A program made the position numbers and the translations under genes. A stretch of DNA of 64,000 bases from Burkholderiaceae bacterium (GTDB lineage: Bacteria; Pseudomonadota; Gammaproteobacteria; Burkholderiales; Burkholderiaceae_C). Positions 54,426 to 63,625 of this stretch are shown here, piece by piece; the first letter of the stretch is position 1, and every line of letters begins with the position of its first letter. The stretch covers positions 219,301 to 283,300 of the forward strand of contig CAJYPV010000007.1 of the NCBI GenBank assembly GCA_913776825.1. Direction: 5' to 3'. Below the pieces are notes generated by a model. The model was not told the DNA's origin. It saw only the letters and a list, made by a program, of their open reading frames with translations, and searched no databases.

Positions 54426-56420
54426 TCAGGCCCGGGCGGCCAGCACCTGGGTGCGGGCATCCTCCGTGCGGGTCACTTCATCCGCCTGGATGTAGTAATC
54501 GCGCTTGTAGTTGAAGGTGTGGACGATCGCTGCGATCACCGTCACCGCGAAGGCCACGCCGGCCACCAGCCACATGTGCCAGATCAGCGCGAAGCCGAAC
54601 AGCGTGGACAGGCCCGCCAGGATCACGCCCGCGGACGTGTTCTTCGGCATGTGGATCGACTTGAAGCCGCTCACCGGGCGCTGATGGCCACGCTGCTTCA
54701 TGTCATACCAGGCGTCATGGTCGTGCACCACCGGGGTGAAGGCGAAGTTGTACTGCGGCGGGGGCGACGAGGTCGACCACTCCAGCGTGCGGCCGCCCCA
54801 CGGGTCGCCGGTCACGTCGCGCAGTTGCTCGCGCTTCAGGAAGCTGACCACCAGCTGGATCAGGAAGCAGCCGATGCCGGCGGCGATCAGCAGCGCACCC
54901 AGCGCGGCGATCTGGAACCAGATCTGCAGCGACGGATCGTCGAAGTGGCTCATGCGGCGGGTCACGCCCATCAGGCCCAGCACGTACAGCGGCATGAAGG
55001 CGACGAAGAAGCCGATCTGCCAGAACCAGAACGAGCACTTGCCCCAGAACGGATCCAGCTTGTAGCCGAAGGCCTTCGGGAACCAGAAGGTGATGCCCGC
55101 CAGCAGGCCGAACAGCACGCCGCCGATGATCACGTTGTGGAAGTGGGCGATCAGGAACAGCGAGTTGTGCAGCACGAAGTCGGCCGGCGGGACCGCCAGC
55201 AGCACGCCGGTCATGCCACCGATCACGAAGGTGACCATGAAGCCGATCGTCCAGTACATCGGCACTTCGAACTCGATGCGGCCGCGGTACATCGTGAACA
55301 GCCAGTTGAAGATCTTCGCGCCCGTCGGGATCGAGATGATCATCGTCGTGATGCCGAAGAACGAGTTCACGCTGGCGCCGGAGCCCATGGTGAAGAAGTG
55401 GTGCAGCCAGACCAGGTAGGACAGGATGGTGATGACCACCGTCGCGTAGACCATCGAGGCATAGCCGAACAGCTTCTTGCGGCTGAAGGTCGAGACGACT
55501 TCAGAGAAGATGCCGAAGGCCGGCAGCACCAGGATGTAGACCTCGGGGTGACCCCAGATCCAGATCAGGTTGACGTACATCATGGCGTTGCCGCCGAGGT
55601 CCGTCGTGAAGAAGTTGGTGCCGGCGTAACGGTCCAGCGACAGCAGCGCCAGGGCCGCAGTCAGGATCGGGAACGAGGCCACGATCAGGATGTTCGAGCA
55701 CAGCGAGGTCCAGGTGAAGACCGGCATCTTCATCATGGTCATGCCCGGCGCGCGCATCTTGATGATGGTCGCGATCAGGTTGATGCCCGACAGCGTGGTG
55801 CCCACACCCGCCACCTGCAGCGACCAGATGTAGTAATCGACACCCACCCCCGGACTCGCCAGCAGGCCCGACAGCGGCGGATAAGCCAGCCAGCCGGTGC
55901 GTGCGAACTCGCCCACGAACAGCGACATCATGACCAGCACGGCACCGCCGGTGGTCATCCAGAAGCTGAAGTTGTTCAGGAAGGGGAAGGCCACGTCGCG
56001 CGCGCCGATCTGCAGCGGCACCACGTAGTTCATGAAGCCGGTGATCAGCGGCATCGCCACGAAGAAGATCATGATCACGCCGTGGGCGGTGAAGACCTGG
56101 TCGTAGTGATGAGGCGGCAGGAAGCCGAGCTGATCCCCGAAGGCGATGGCCTGCTGGCCGCGCATCATCAGCGCGTCGGCGAAGCCACGCAGCAGCATGA
56201 CCAGGCCCAGCACGATGTACATGATGCCGATGCGCTTGTGGTCGATGCTGGTCACCCAGTCGCGCCAGAACGGTCCCCACAGGCGGAACTTCGTCATCAT
56301 CGCGAGGACGAAGATGCCGCCCAGGATCACGGCGGCGAAGGTGCCGATCAGGATCGGTTCGTGAAGTGGGATCGCCTCAAGGCTGAGGCGCCCGAAGATG
56401 AGCTTTTGAGCGTCAATCAT
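54426..56420 (-). CDS. cyoB: Cytochrome bo3 quinol oxidase subunit I
   Basis: Catalytic subunit of 664 residues that reduces oxygen to water and pumps protons. Ubiquinol-site residues of bo3 are kept in [13 protein letters not shown] and [13 protein letters not shown]. The heme/CuB ligands are in [12 protein letters not shown] (with the Tyr of the His-Tyr crosslink), LVWLHHFF and [11 protein letters not shown]. It has about 15 membrane helices. The presence of the quinol-site Arg/Asp/His argues against a cytochrome c oxidase. Confidence 0.96.
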   Translation of the reverse strand: MIDAQKLIFGRLSLEAIPLHEPILIGTFAAVILGGIFVLAMMTKFRLWGPFWRDWVTSIDHKRIGIMYIVLGLVMLLRGFADALMMRGQQAIAFGDQLGFLPPHHYDQVFTAHGVIMIFFVAMPLITGFMNYVVPLQIGARDVAFPFLNNFSFWMTTGGAVLVMMSLFVGEFARTGWLAYPPLSGLLASPGVGVDYYIWSLQVAGVGTTLSGINLIATIIKMRAPGMTMMKMPVFTWTSLCSNILIVASFPILTAALALLSLDRYAGTNFFTTDLGGNAMMYVNLIWIWGHPEVYILVLPAFGIFSEVVSTFSRKKLFGYASMVYATVVITILSYLVWLHHFFTMGSGASVNSFFGITTMIISIPTGAKIFNWLFTMYRGRIEFEVPMYWTIGFMVTFVIGGMTGVLLAVPPADFVLHNSLFLIAHFHNVIIGGVLFGLLAGITFWFPKAFGYKLDPFWGKCSFWFWQIGFFVAFMPLYVLGLMGVTRRMSHFDDPSLQIWFQIAALGALLIAAGIGCFLIQLVVSFLKREQLRDVTGDPWGGRTLEWSTSSPPPQYNFAFTPVVHDHDAWYDMKQRGHQRPVSGFKSIHMPKNTSAGVILAGLSTLFGFALIWHMWLVAGVAFAVTVIAAIVHTFNYKRDYYIQADEVTRTEDARTQVLAARA

Positions 56421-56481
56421 CTTGGATCTCGGTAAAGCTTGCGGTCCCGGCGGTCCGTCTCAACGGAACGCCGGGCGCTGA

Positions 56482-57546
56482 TCAGTTCGCGGGGCGGGTG
56501 GAGGCCCATTGCGCTGCGTACTGGCCCGCGTTGTCGGGCGTGCACAGCGCGGCCACGAAGATCCGCTTCTGTTCATTGCTCCAGGGCTTGCTGGCCAGGC
56601 CGTCGATCGAGCCCTTGCCGCCGCCGCCCTGGGCGTCGATGGCCATCATCTGGCCCATGCACATCTTGCTGCCGTCGACGCAGCGGTTCACCACCGCATC
56701 GAACAGGCCCGGTGCCACCGACGAGAAACGACGCACCGGCTGGCGCTCGCTCGGCTTTTCCAGGTCCAGGTAGGCCTGACGGCTCAGCTCGACACCGTCG
56801 GCCTTGTTGCGCTCGACCCAGGCGGCGAACTCGTCGTTGCTCAGGCCGTGGAACTTGAAGCGCATGTGCGAGAAGCCGTCACCGCTGAAGTTGGCCGAGA
56901 AGCCGTCATACACGCCCGGCTTGTTGATCACCGCATTCAACTGGCTCTGCATGCCGGGCATCGCGTAGATCATGCCGGCCATGGCGGGCACGTAGAACGC
57001 GTTCATCACCGTCGACGAGCTGATCTTGAAGCGGATCGGCCGGTCCACCGGCGCGGCCAGTTCATTGACCGTGGCAATGCCTTGCTCCGGATAGATGAAC
57101 AGCCACTTCCAGTCCAGCGCCACGACTTCCACCAGCAGCGGCTGGGTGCCGGCCGGGATCGGGCGTTGCGCGTCCAGACGCTCCAGCGGGCGGAACGGGT
57201 CCAGCTTGTGGGTGCTGATCCAGGTCATCGCGCCCAGCGCAATGATGATCAGCAGCGGTGCGCCCCAGATGACCAGCTCGAGGCGGGTCGAGTGGTCCCA
57301 ATCCGGCGAATAGGTCGCCTTGGGATTGGAGGCGCGGTAGCGGAACGCGAACACCAGCGTGAGGATGATCACCGGAACGATGATCAGCAGCATCAGCAGG
57401 GTGGAGGCGACGATGAGCTGCGCCTGTTGGTTGGCGATGTCACCCGAGGGTTTCATCACCACCAGGTCACAGGCGGTCAGTGGCAGGGCCAACGACAGCA
57501 GGCCGAGGCGGGCCAGGCTTGTTTTTAGTGATGCTTTGAGGTACAT
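56482..57546 (-). CDS. cyoA: Cytochrome bo3 quinol oxidase subunit II
   Basis: 354 residues. Lipoprotein-type signal with lipobox LPLTACD, two membrane helices, then a cupredoxin-fold periplasmic domain (PLLVEVVALDWKWLFIYPEQ) without the CuA ligands, as expected for a quinol oxidase. The CyoA C-terminal region DEFAAWVERNKADG is present. First gene of the operon cyoABCD-surf1-regBA; 61 bases separate it from cyoB. No cyoE (heme O synthase) is in the window. Confidence 0.95.
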   Translation of the reverse strand: MYLKASLKTSLARLGLLSLALPLTACDLVVMKPSGDIANQQAQLIVASTLLMLLIIVPVIILTLVFAFRYRASNPKATYSPDWDHSTRLELVIWGAPLLIIIALGAMTWISTHKLDPFRPLERLDAQRPIPAGTQPLLVEVVALDWKWLFIYPEQGIATVNELAAPVDRPIRFKISSSTVMNAFYVPAMAGMIYAMPGMQSQLNAVINKPGVYDGFSANFSGDGFSHMRFKFHGLSNDEFAAWVERNKADGVELSRQAYLDLEKPSERQPVRRFSSVAPGLFDAVVNRCVDGSKMCMGQMMAIDAQGGGGKGSIDGLASKPWSNEQKRIFVAALCTPDNAGQYAAQWASTRPAN

Positions 57547-57929
57547 GAGAGACAGCCAGCAGGCGGATGACCCACAAAAATCGCCAGACTGTTTTCAGGT
57601 CCCTTCACCCACGGGTTGAACCGGCGGTGGCGGACAGAGGGCAGTTCAGCGATCGGTGCGACAAGCAAGTGAGCAACCGTCGTCAGGCATGTTCCCCGAG
57701 GCACCTCGGGCGCCAGAAGGCGTCCTTGGGTCCGCTGATGTCATCACCGAGGGTCTTCAGCCTGCTGAGGCAGGTCCGACCGGAGGTGACAGAGGAGAAA
57801 CCCAAACCGTTCACCACGGGTAAACGACAAACGGGAAAACGACACTTGCCGATAGTTGCGCGTCGGGCGCAGATTTTGCCTCATCGACTCAAACCAACGA
57901 GTGGACATTTTGTCCCAGGTAGGAGACAC
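57547..57929. other. Divergent promoter region of cyoA and the MHS transporter
   Basis: 383 bases between two divergent genes. I find no FNR-type TTGAT-N4-ATCAA box. The only clear symmetric element is GGACA-TTT-TGTCC at 57903-57915. A small repeat CCTGCTGAGGCAGG occurs near 57760. No gene is supported here. Confidence 0.5.
57903..57915. promoter_or_regulatory. Palindrome resembling a RegA/RegR box
   Basis: GGACA (57903-57907), TTT, TGTCC (57911-57915). Read from 57905, ACATTTTGTCCC matches the RCRTTNNGNCGC core reported for RegR of Bradyrhizobium at all but one defined position. It lies just before the ribosome site of the transporter, where a bound regulator would repress. Low-confidence candidate. 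Confidence 0.35.
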
Positions 57930-59267
57930 ATGAACACCACCACCCTTTCCACAGTCGGGCAACCCCTTCCAAAGGGGACAGGCGTCGCCACCCAGGCCGA
58001 ACAGGACGCGATCGCCCCCGGCGACATTGCCGTCGGCGTCGTGATCGGGCGCGCGTCCGAGTACTTCGACTTCTTTGTTTACGGCATCGCCTCGGTGCTG
58101 GTCTTCCCGTCCATCTTCTTCCCTCACCTCGACCGGCTGGAGGGCACGCTGTGGTCCTTCGCGCTGCTGGCGCTGGCCTTCGTGGTCCGGCCGATCGGCA
58201 CGCTGGTCGGCATGCAGCTTCAAAGGCGCTTCGATCGCGGCGTGAAGCTGACCGTCGCGCTGTTCCTGCTCGGCATCTCGACCTGCGCGATTGCGGTCAT
58301 CCCGAGCTACAACTCGTGGGGCGCCTGGGCGATTGCCGCCCTGGCGCTGTGCCGCATCGGCCAGGGCCTGGCGCTCGGCGGCTCGTGGGATGGCCTGCCC
58401 TCGCTGCTGGCGCTGAATGCGCCCGAGGGCAAGCGCGGCTGGTACGCGATGCTCGGCCAGCTGGGGGCGCCGATCGGCTTCCTGATCGCCTGCAGCCTGT
58501 TCGCCTACCTGTGGAGCAGCCTGAACGCGATCGACTTCCTGAGCTGGGGCTGGCGCTTCCCGTTCTTCGCGGCCTTCGCCTTGAACGTGGTGGCGCTGTT
58601 CGCCCGCCTGCGCCTGGTGGTCACCCATGAATATGAGAAGAACCTGGAAGAACACGAGCTGGATCCCTGCGACACCGGCGAGCTGTTCTCCAAGCAAGGC
58701 TTCAACATCTTCCTGGGCGCTTTCGCCTCGCTGGCCAGCTATGCGCTGTTCCACCTGGTGACGGTGTTCCCCCTGTCCTGGGTGCTGCTCTATCCCGACC
58801 AGTCGATCGGCCAGTTCCTGACGGTGCAGATCATCGGCGCCCTGCTGGCGGCCGGTGCGATGCCGATCTCCGGTCTGCTGGCGGACCGCATCGGCCGTCG
58901 CAGCACGCTGGGCACGCTGGCCACCGCCATCGGCGTGTTCAGCCTGTTCACGCCGGTCCTGCTGGGCAGCGGCAGCATGGGTCAAAACATCTTCATCCTG
59001 GTCGGCTTCGTGCTGCTGGGTCTGTCCTACGGCCAGTCGGCCGGCGCAGTGACCTCCAACTTCCTGCCGCATTTCCGCTACACCGGTGCCGCGCTGACGG
59101 CCGACCTGTCCTGGCTGATCGGTGCGGCGTTCGCCCCGCTGGTCGCGCTGGGACTGTCGGTCAAGTTCGGTCTCTGGGCGGTGACGGTCTATCTGCTGTC
59201 GGGCGCCGCCTGCACGCTGATTGCACTGCGCACCAACCGCGCGATGCAGTTGAAGGACCGCGACTGA
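57930..59267 (+). CDS. MFS transporter, metabolite:H+ symporter (MHS) family
   Basis: 445 residues, about 12 membrane helices. MHS features: an N-terminal cytosolic segment, YFDFFVYGIASVLVFPSIFF in helix 1, VVRPIGTLVG and a polar loop MQLQRRFDRGVKLT in the first loop, then GLALGGSWDGLPSLL. The second half has GLLADRIGRRSTLG. MHS members import organic acids such as citrate, alpha-ketoglutarate or proline/betaine; the substrate cannot be told. The ATG at 57930 has AGGAG four bases upstream. Divergent from cyoA. Confidence 0.9.
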   Translation: MNTTTLSTVGQPLPKGTGVATQAEQDAIAPGDIAVGVVIGRASEYFDFFVYGIASVLVFPSIFFPHLDRLEGTLWSFALLALAFVVRPIGTLVGMQLQRRFDRGVKLTVALFLLGISTCAIAVIPSYNSWGAWAIAALALCRIGQGLALGGSWDGLPSLLALNAPEGKRGWYAMLGQLGAPIGFLIACSLFAYLWSSLNAIDFLSWGWRFPFFAAFALNVVALFARLRLVVTHEYEKNLEEHELDPCDTGELFSKQGFNIFLGAFASLASYALFHLVTVFPLSWVLLYPDQSIGQFLTVQIIGALLAAGAMPISGLLADRIGRRSTLGTLATAIGVFSLFTPVLLGSGSMGQNIFILVGFVLLGLSYGQSAGAVTSNFLPHFRYTGAALTADLSWLIGAAFAPLVALGLSVKFGLWAVTVYLLSGAACTLIALRTNRAMQLKDRD

Positions 59268-59332
59268 CCTGTCCGTCCGTCCGATGGGGAGCCCACGCCG
59301 CCTGAGGCGCCCTCCCCCAACCGCCGCAACCC

Positions 59333-59364
59333 ACGGCCGATCGATGCGTCGATCGGCCGTTTTT
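59333..59364 (+). terminator. Terminator after the MHS transporter
   Basis: ACGGCCGATCGA (59333-59344), TGCG loop, TCGATCGGCCGT (59349-59360), then TTTT. A 12-bp perfect stem with T-run, 66 bases past the stop. Confidence 0.9.
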
Positions 59365-59397
59365 CATGGACGCTCGTCGGCAATAACCCCACCGAAA

Positions 59398-59419
59398 TAG
59401 ATAGCAAGCTAACTATCTA
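59398..59419. promoter_or_regulatory. MarR operator palindrome
   Basis: TAGATAG (59398-59404), eight bases, CTATCTA (59413-59419) is a perfect inverted repeat that ends ten bases before the marR ATG. AT-rich palindromes like this are typical of MarR binding sites; autoregulation is inferred. Confidence 0.65.
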
Positions 59420-59429
59420 CAATCCGGGC

Positions 59430-59948
59430 ATGAGTTCCGACAAGCCCACCGCCTCCACCGAAACGCCACGCCCCTTGTCCCGCAGCGCGCGGGAGACCGC
59501 GCTGCTGCGCATCGGCGCCAGCCTGCCGATCCTGGAGCGCGCCTATCGCGCCACGGCCGACCAGGCGGTGGCGCATGTGGGCGTGTCGCAGACGATGGCG
59601 TGGCCGCTGGTGATGATCGGTCGCCAGGGCGACGGTCTGCGCACCGGCGCGCTGGCGGAGCTGCTGGGCATCGAAGGCCCGTCCCTGACGCGCACGCTGG
59701 ACCAGTTGGTCGATGCCGGCTTCATCGAGCGCCGCGACGACCCCGGTGACCGTCGCGCCAAGACGCTGCACCTGACCGCGTCCGGCTCTGCCGCCTGCGA
59801 GCAGATCGAAGCCAGCCTGCGCGTGCTGCGCAACGAGGTCTACGCCGGCATCGCCGATGCCGACATCGAGGCCTGCCTGCGCGTGTTCACCACACTGCAG
59901 GAGCGGCTGGGCTGTCCCCAACCCATCGTGCCGCCGAGGCGCAAATGA
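59430..59948 (+). CDS. MarR-family regulator of the efflux operon
   Basis: 172 residues. Winged helix with LRTGALAELLGIEGPSLTRTLDQLVDAGFIERRDDPGDRRAKTLHLT, the MarR consensus including the DxRA wing. Helices for dimerisation flank it. It precedes the FUSC gene with an ATGA overlap and has a palindrome in front, so it should repress its own efflux operon and respond to an aromatic or phenolic compound; the ligand is inferred from family habits. Confidence 0.92.
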   Translation: MSSDKPTASTETPRPLSRSARETALLRIGASLPILERAYRATADQAVAHVGVSQTMAWPLVMIGRQGDGLRTGALAELLGIEGPSLTRTLDQLVDAGFIERRDDPGDRRAKTLHLTASGSAACEQIEASLRVLRNEVYAGIADADIEACLRVFTTLQERLGCPQPIVPPRRK

Positions 59949-62341
59949 GCAGCGCGTCGCTGAGCGCCTCCTCTGCGGACGGCACCGCCTCCCCAGCGCC
60001 CGCCGCGCGACCCGGGTGGTGGTCCCGGCTGCGCCGGCCGACCTTGCCGTCCTTCCTGACGCCGGGCTTCACCCGCGCGGAATGGCTGTTCTCGTTCAAG
60101 GCCTTCGCGGCGGCGATGCTCGCGGTCTTCCTGGCCAGTTGGGCGGGCCAGCCCAGGCCCTTCTGGGCGCTGATGACGGCGTATGTGGTGGCCCATCCGA
60201 TGGCGGGCGCGGTGCGCTCGAAGGGCATGTTCCGCTTCATCGGCACCTTGATCGGCAGCGCGGCGGCGGTCCTGCTGGTGCCGCGTTTCGCGAATGCGCC
60301 GGAATTGCTCAGTCTGGCGTTGGGGCTGTGGGTGGCGGGCTGTCTGAGCCTGTCGCTGCTCGATCGCACGCCGCGCGCCTATGCCTTCATGCTGGCCGGC
60401 TACACCGCCGCGCTGATCGGCTTTCCGTCGGTCGACACACCGTTGCAGATCGTCGACACCGCCATCGCGCGGGTCGAGGAAATCGGCCTCGGCATTTTGT
60501 CGGCGACGCTGGTGCACAGCCTGGTGTGGCCGAACAGCTTGTCGTCCTCGGTGCTGGGGCTGCTGGACCGCACGCTCGGCGACACGCGGCTGTGGATGCG
60601 CGACCTGATCGCCCGCCGCGACAGCGGCGCCGATCGGCGCCGCGTCGCGGGCGACATCACCCAGCTTCGGTTGCTGTCGATCCACATCCCGTTCGACACC
60701 AGCCATCTGCGCTGGACCGCCGATGCCGTCCATGCGATGCAGGACCGCATCGCCGCGATGACGCCGCTGCTGGCGGGCGTCGAGCATCGCCTGCAAGCGA
60801 TCGAGGCGCATGAGGGCGCCCTGCCCGCGCCGGTGGCGGACCTGCTCGCCCGCATCGGCGATTGGCTGACGCAGCCCGCGGCCGAGGCCGAAGCGGCACT
60901 GCCTGCGCTCAAGGCCGATCTCGCGGGCTGGTCCATGGACATCGGCTCCCACGATCAAAGCGCCACCGAGACTGCCACCGCTGATTGGTCGCGCCTGCTG
61001 CGCATCGCGCTCGCCGACCGCTTGACGCTGCTGCTGGACGGCTGGCTGCAAGCCGTGCAATGGCGCGCCGACATCGACCAGGGCCTGAGCGGCGCGCCGA
61101 TGCCGTCTCGGGTGGCTCCCGCGCTCAGCGGCGCGAAGCTGCACCGGGATGCCGGCATGGCGCTGTGGTCCGGCGCGGCCGCGCTGGTGGCCATCCTGCT
61201 GTGCTGCGGGTTCTGGATCCTCACCGGCTGGCCGATGGGCTCGGTCGCGGCCATGATGGCGGCGATCTTCTGCTGCTTCTTCGCGGCGATGGACGACCCG
61301 GTGCCCGCGATCAACGGCTTCCTGAAATGGACCGTGCTGTCGATGCCGGTGAGCGCGCTCTATGTGCTGGTGCTGCTGCCGCTGGTGCAGGACATCTGGA
61401 CGCTGATGGCCGTCTGCGCGCCGGTCTTCCTGCTGGTCGGCGCCTATGTGGGCCGGCCGGCGACGCTGGGCGCTGCCCTGCCCTTTCTCTTCGGCGTGAT
61501 CGGCACCCTGGCGATGCACGACACCGCGCAGGCCGATCTGCCGGCCTTCCTGAACTCGATGCTGGGCCAACTGGCCGGCGTCTTCGTGGCAGCGCGGGTG
61601 ACCCGGCTGATGCGCTCGGTGGGCGCGGACTGGAGCGCGCGCCGCATCCAGCGCACCACCTGGCGCGAGCTCGAAGCCCTCGCCCGACTGCCGCGCTCCG
61701 CCGCGCGCGGCCAGGCCTATCTGCTGCGCATGCTCGACCGCATTTCGCTGCTGGCGCCGCGTGTCGCGCAGTCGGGCGGCGCGGTCCCTGGTGTGCCGAC
61801 CGACGATGCGCTGCAGGACCTGCGCCTCGGCGCGGATCTGGTCACGCTGCAAGCCGCGCGTCGCCAATGGCCGCAGTTGCCGATCGCACCGCTGCTGCGC
61901 ACGCTGGCAGCCTGGCTGCGCGATCGCATCGAGGGCCGACTCGACCCTGCGCCGACGACCTTGCTGGAGCAGCTGGATCGGGCGCTAGCGCAGGTGCCGA
62001 TGGCGTCGTATGGCGACGGCGTCGGCCATGGCAACGGCGACGATGGCCGAAGCGTCAGGTCGCGCGCATCGACCGCGTCCATCGGCCCGGTGGTGAGCGC
62101 CTTGCTGGGACTGCGACTCGCGCTGTTCCCGGACGCGCCCCCTGCGCGCATTGAATCGTCCGTGCGTGCCGCCGCTGATGACGGCCGCGTCGATATGCCG
62201 CAGGGCGACGAACAAGACGAGCCGTCCGTCGCAGCGCCGGACGACGACCCGGTCGCTGCGCCTGCCGTCAGCGATGCCGCCTCGCCGTCGCCCCCCTCAA
62301 CATCGACATCGACCTCGACATCACAGGAGACCCGGACATGA
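59945..62341 (+). CDS. FUSC-family inner-membrane efflux protein (AaeB-like)
   Basis: 798 residues with two membrane blocks (about residues 45-190 and 395-545), each followed by a cytosolic helical region: FFSFKAFAAAMLAVFLA-like FKAFAAAMLAVFLASWAG, RPFWALMTAYVVAHPMAG, and again GAAALVAILLCCGFWILTG, WPMGSVAAMMAAIFCCFFAAMDDP. These fit the FUSC/AaeB aromatic-acid efflux family. A Ser/Thr-rich C-terminus ends STSTSTSTSQETRT. ATGA overlaps both neighbours. Confidence 0.92.
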   Translation: MSSASLSASSADGTASPAPAARPGWWSRLRRPTLPSFLTPGFTRAEWLFSFKAFAAAMLAVFLASWAGQPRPFWALMTAYVVAHPMAGAVRSKGMFRFIGTLIGSAAAVLLVPRFANAPELLSLALGLWVAGCLSLSLLDRTPRAYAFMLAGYTAALIGFPSVDTPLQIVDTAIARVEEIGLGILSATLVHSLVWPNSLSSSVLGLLDRTLGDTRLWMRDLIARRDSGADRRRVAGDITQLRLLSIHIPFDTSHLRWTADAVHAMQDRIAAMTPLLAGVEHRLQAIEAHEGALPAPVADLLARIGDWLTQPAAEAEAALPALKADLAGWSMDIGSHDQSATETATADWSRLLRIALADRLTLLLDGWLQAVQWRADIDQGLSGAPMPSRVAPALSGAKLHRDAGMALWSGAAALVAILLCCGFWILTGWPMGSVAAMMAAIFCCFFAAMDDPVPAINGFLKWTVLSMPVSALYVLVLLPLVQDIWTLMAVCAPVFLLVGAYVGRPATLGAALPFLFGVIGTLAMHDTAQADLPAFLNSMLGQLAGVFVAARVTRLMRSVGADWSARRIQRTTWRELEALARLPRSAARGQAYLLRMLDRISLLAPRVAQSGGAVPGVPTDDALQDLRLGADLVTLQAARRQWPQLPIAPLLRTLAAWLRDRIEGRLDPAPTTLLEQLDRALAQVPMASYGDGVGHGNGDDGRSVRSRASTASIGPVVSALLGLRLALFPDAPPARIESSVRAAADDGRVDMPQGDEQDEPSVAAPDDDPVAAPAVSDAASPSPPSTSTSTSTSQETRT

Positions 62342-62553
62342 CCGGCGCCGTGGATTTTTTCGGGCTGTATCTGCCTTGGCTGTTGCCGCTGGCGGGCGCG
62401 GCATTGCTGGTGCTGTCGGTCGTGCGTCGCCTGCTGGCCTGGAGCGGCGCTTATCGCTGGATCTGGCATCCGGCGCTGTTCGACCTCGCGCTGTATGTGC
62501 TGTTGCTCTGGGGCGTGAGCGCGCTGTCGATGCGCGTGCTCCATCCCGGATGA
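62338..62553 (+). CDS. DUF1656 small membrane protein (AaeX-like)
   Basis: 71 residues with two hydrophobic segments (about 10-28 and 45-63) and the DUF1656 features GLYLPWLLPLAGAALL and WHPALFDLALYVLLLW. DUF1656 proteins are small partners of FUSC pumps (AaeX). The ATG overlaps the FUSC stop. Role in the pump is unproven. Confidence 0.9.
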   Translation: MTGAVDFFGLYLPWLLPLAGAALLVLSVVRRLLAWSGAYRWIWHPALFDLALYVLLLWGVSALSMRVLHPG

Positions 62554-62659
62554 GGCCGCCACGCCGGATGACGGCCTCCCCTCTTTGACTCCCCGACGCG
62601 ATGACGACGCGCCGCTTTGCCCCGTCGCTCACCTCTCGTCGATTGCTGGACCTGATGAC

Positions 62660-63625
62660 ATGACTGCTGCACCTTCTCCCCTTCGCCCACCGCGTGGCGC
62701 TTCCTTCCGTCTTCGCCTGAACGGGCGCCGCGTGGCCTCGGTCGCGATCACGCTGATCGCCGTCGGCGCTGCGCTGTGGGCGGGCCTTCGGCTGTGGGAC
62801 CGTTATGAGTTGCAACCCTGGACGCGCGATGGCCGTGTGCGGGCCAACGTCGTGCAGATCGCGCCGGATGTGTCCGGTCTGGTGACGGCGGTGCCGGTGA
62901 TGGACAACCAGACCGTCGCTGCCGGCGCGCTGTTGTTCGAGGTCGACCACGCGCGCTTCGAGCTGGCGCTGCGGCAGGCGCGCGCTCAGCTGGCGGCGCA
63001 GCAGGTCGTGCTGGCGCAGGCGCAGCGCGAGTCGGCACGCAACCGAGAGCTGGGCTCGCTGGTGTCGCAGGAAGCGCGCGAACAAACCCGCAGCCGCGCG
63101 GAGCAGGCGCGGGCTGCGGTCGCGCAGGCGGAAGTGGCCGTGGATGCTGCCCAGCTCAACCTGCAGCGCGCCGAGGTGCGTGCACCGTCGGCCGGCACCA
63201 TCACCAACTTCGACCTGCGGCAAGGCGCCTACGCGTCGGCGGGGCATCCGGTGCTGGCGCTGGTGGACGGGCAATCGCTGTATGTCGAGGGCTACTTCGA
63301 AGAGACCAAGCTGCCGCGCATCCACATCGGCGACGCGGTGGAGATCCGCCCGATGGGCGCCAGCCATCCGCTGACCGGTCGGGTGGAAAGCTTCTCCGCC
63401 GGCATCGCCGACCGAGACCGCAGCACCAGCGCCAACCTGCTGCCCAGCGTGAATCCCAGCTTCAACTGGGTGCGGCTGGCCCAGCGCATTCCGGTGCGGG
63501 TAAGGCTCGATCCCTTGCCACCCGGAACCCGCCTCGTGGCGGGCGAGACCGTGACGGTGGCGGTGCAGGAAACCCAGGCCCGGTCCCTGCACGCCCTGCC
63601 GTTTTTCCTGCGGAGCAAGTCATGA
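62660..63625 (+). CDS. HlyD-family membrane fusion protein (EmrA/AaeA-like)
   Basis: 321 residues. One N-terminal membrane helix, then biotinyl-lipoyl-like half-motif RVRANVVQIAPDVSGLVTAV and its partner RAPSAGTITNF either side of a coiled-coil hairpin, and a barrel domain with LYVEGYFEETKLPRI. Joins the inner FUSC pump to the outer-membrane channel. The ATG at 62660 has no strong ribosome site and lies 106 bases after the DUF1656 gene. Overlaps the next gene (ATGA). Confidence 0.92.
   Translation: MTAAPSPLRPPRGASFRLRLNGRRVASVAITLIAVGAALWAGLRLWDRYELQPWTRDGRVRANVVQIAPDVSGLVTAVPVMDNQTVAAGALLFEVDHARFELALRQARAQLAAQQVVLAQAQRESARNRELGSLVSQEAREQTRSRAEQARAAVAQAEVAVDAAQLNLQRAEVRAPSAGTITNFDLRQGAYASAGHPVLALVDGQSLYVEGYFEETKLPRIHIGDAVEIRPMGASHPLTGRVESFSAGIADRDRSTSANLLPSVNPSFNWVRLAQRIPVRVRLDPLPPGTRLVAGETVTVAVQETQARSLHALPFFLRSKS

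Noticed and set aside
57547..57929. FNR/ArcA-type site for cyo
   Set aside because: No TTGAT-N4-ATCAA or similar box could be found by eye.
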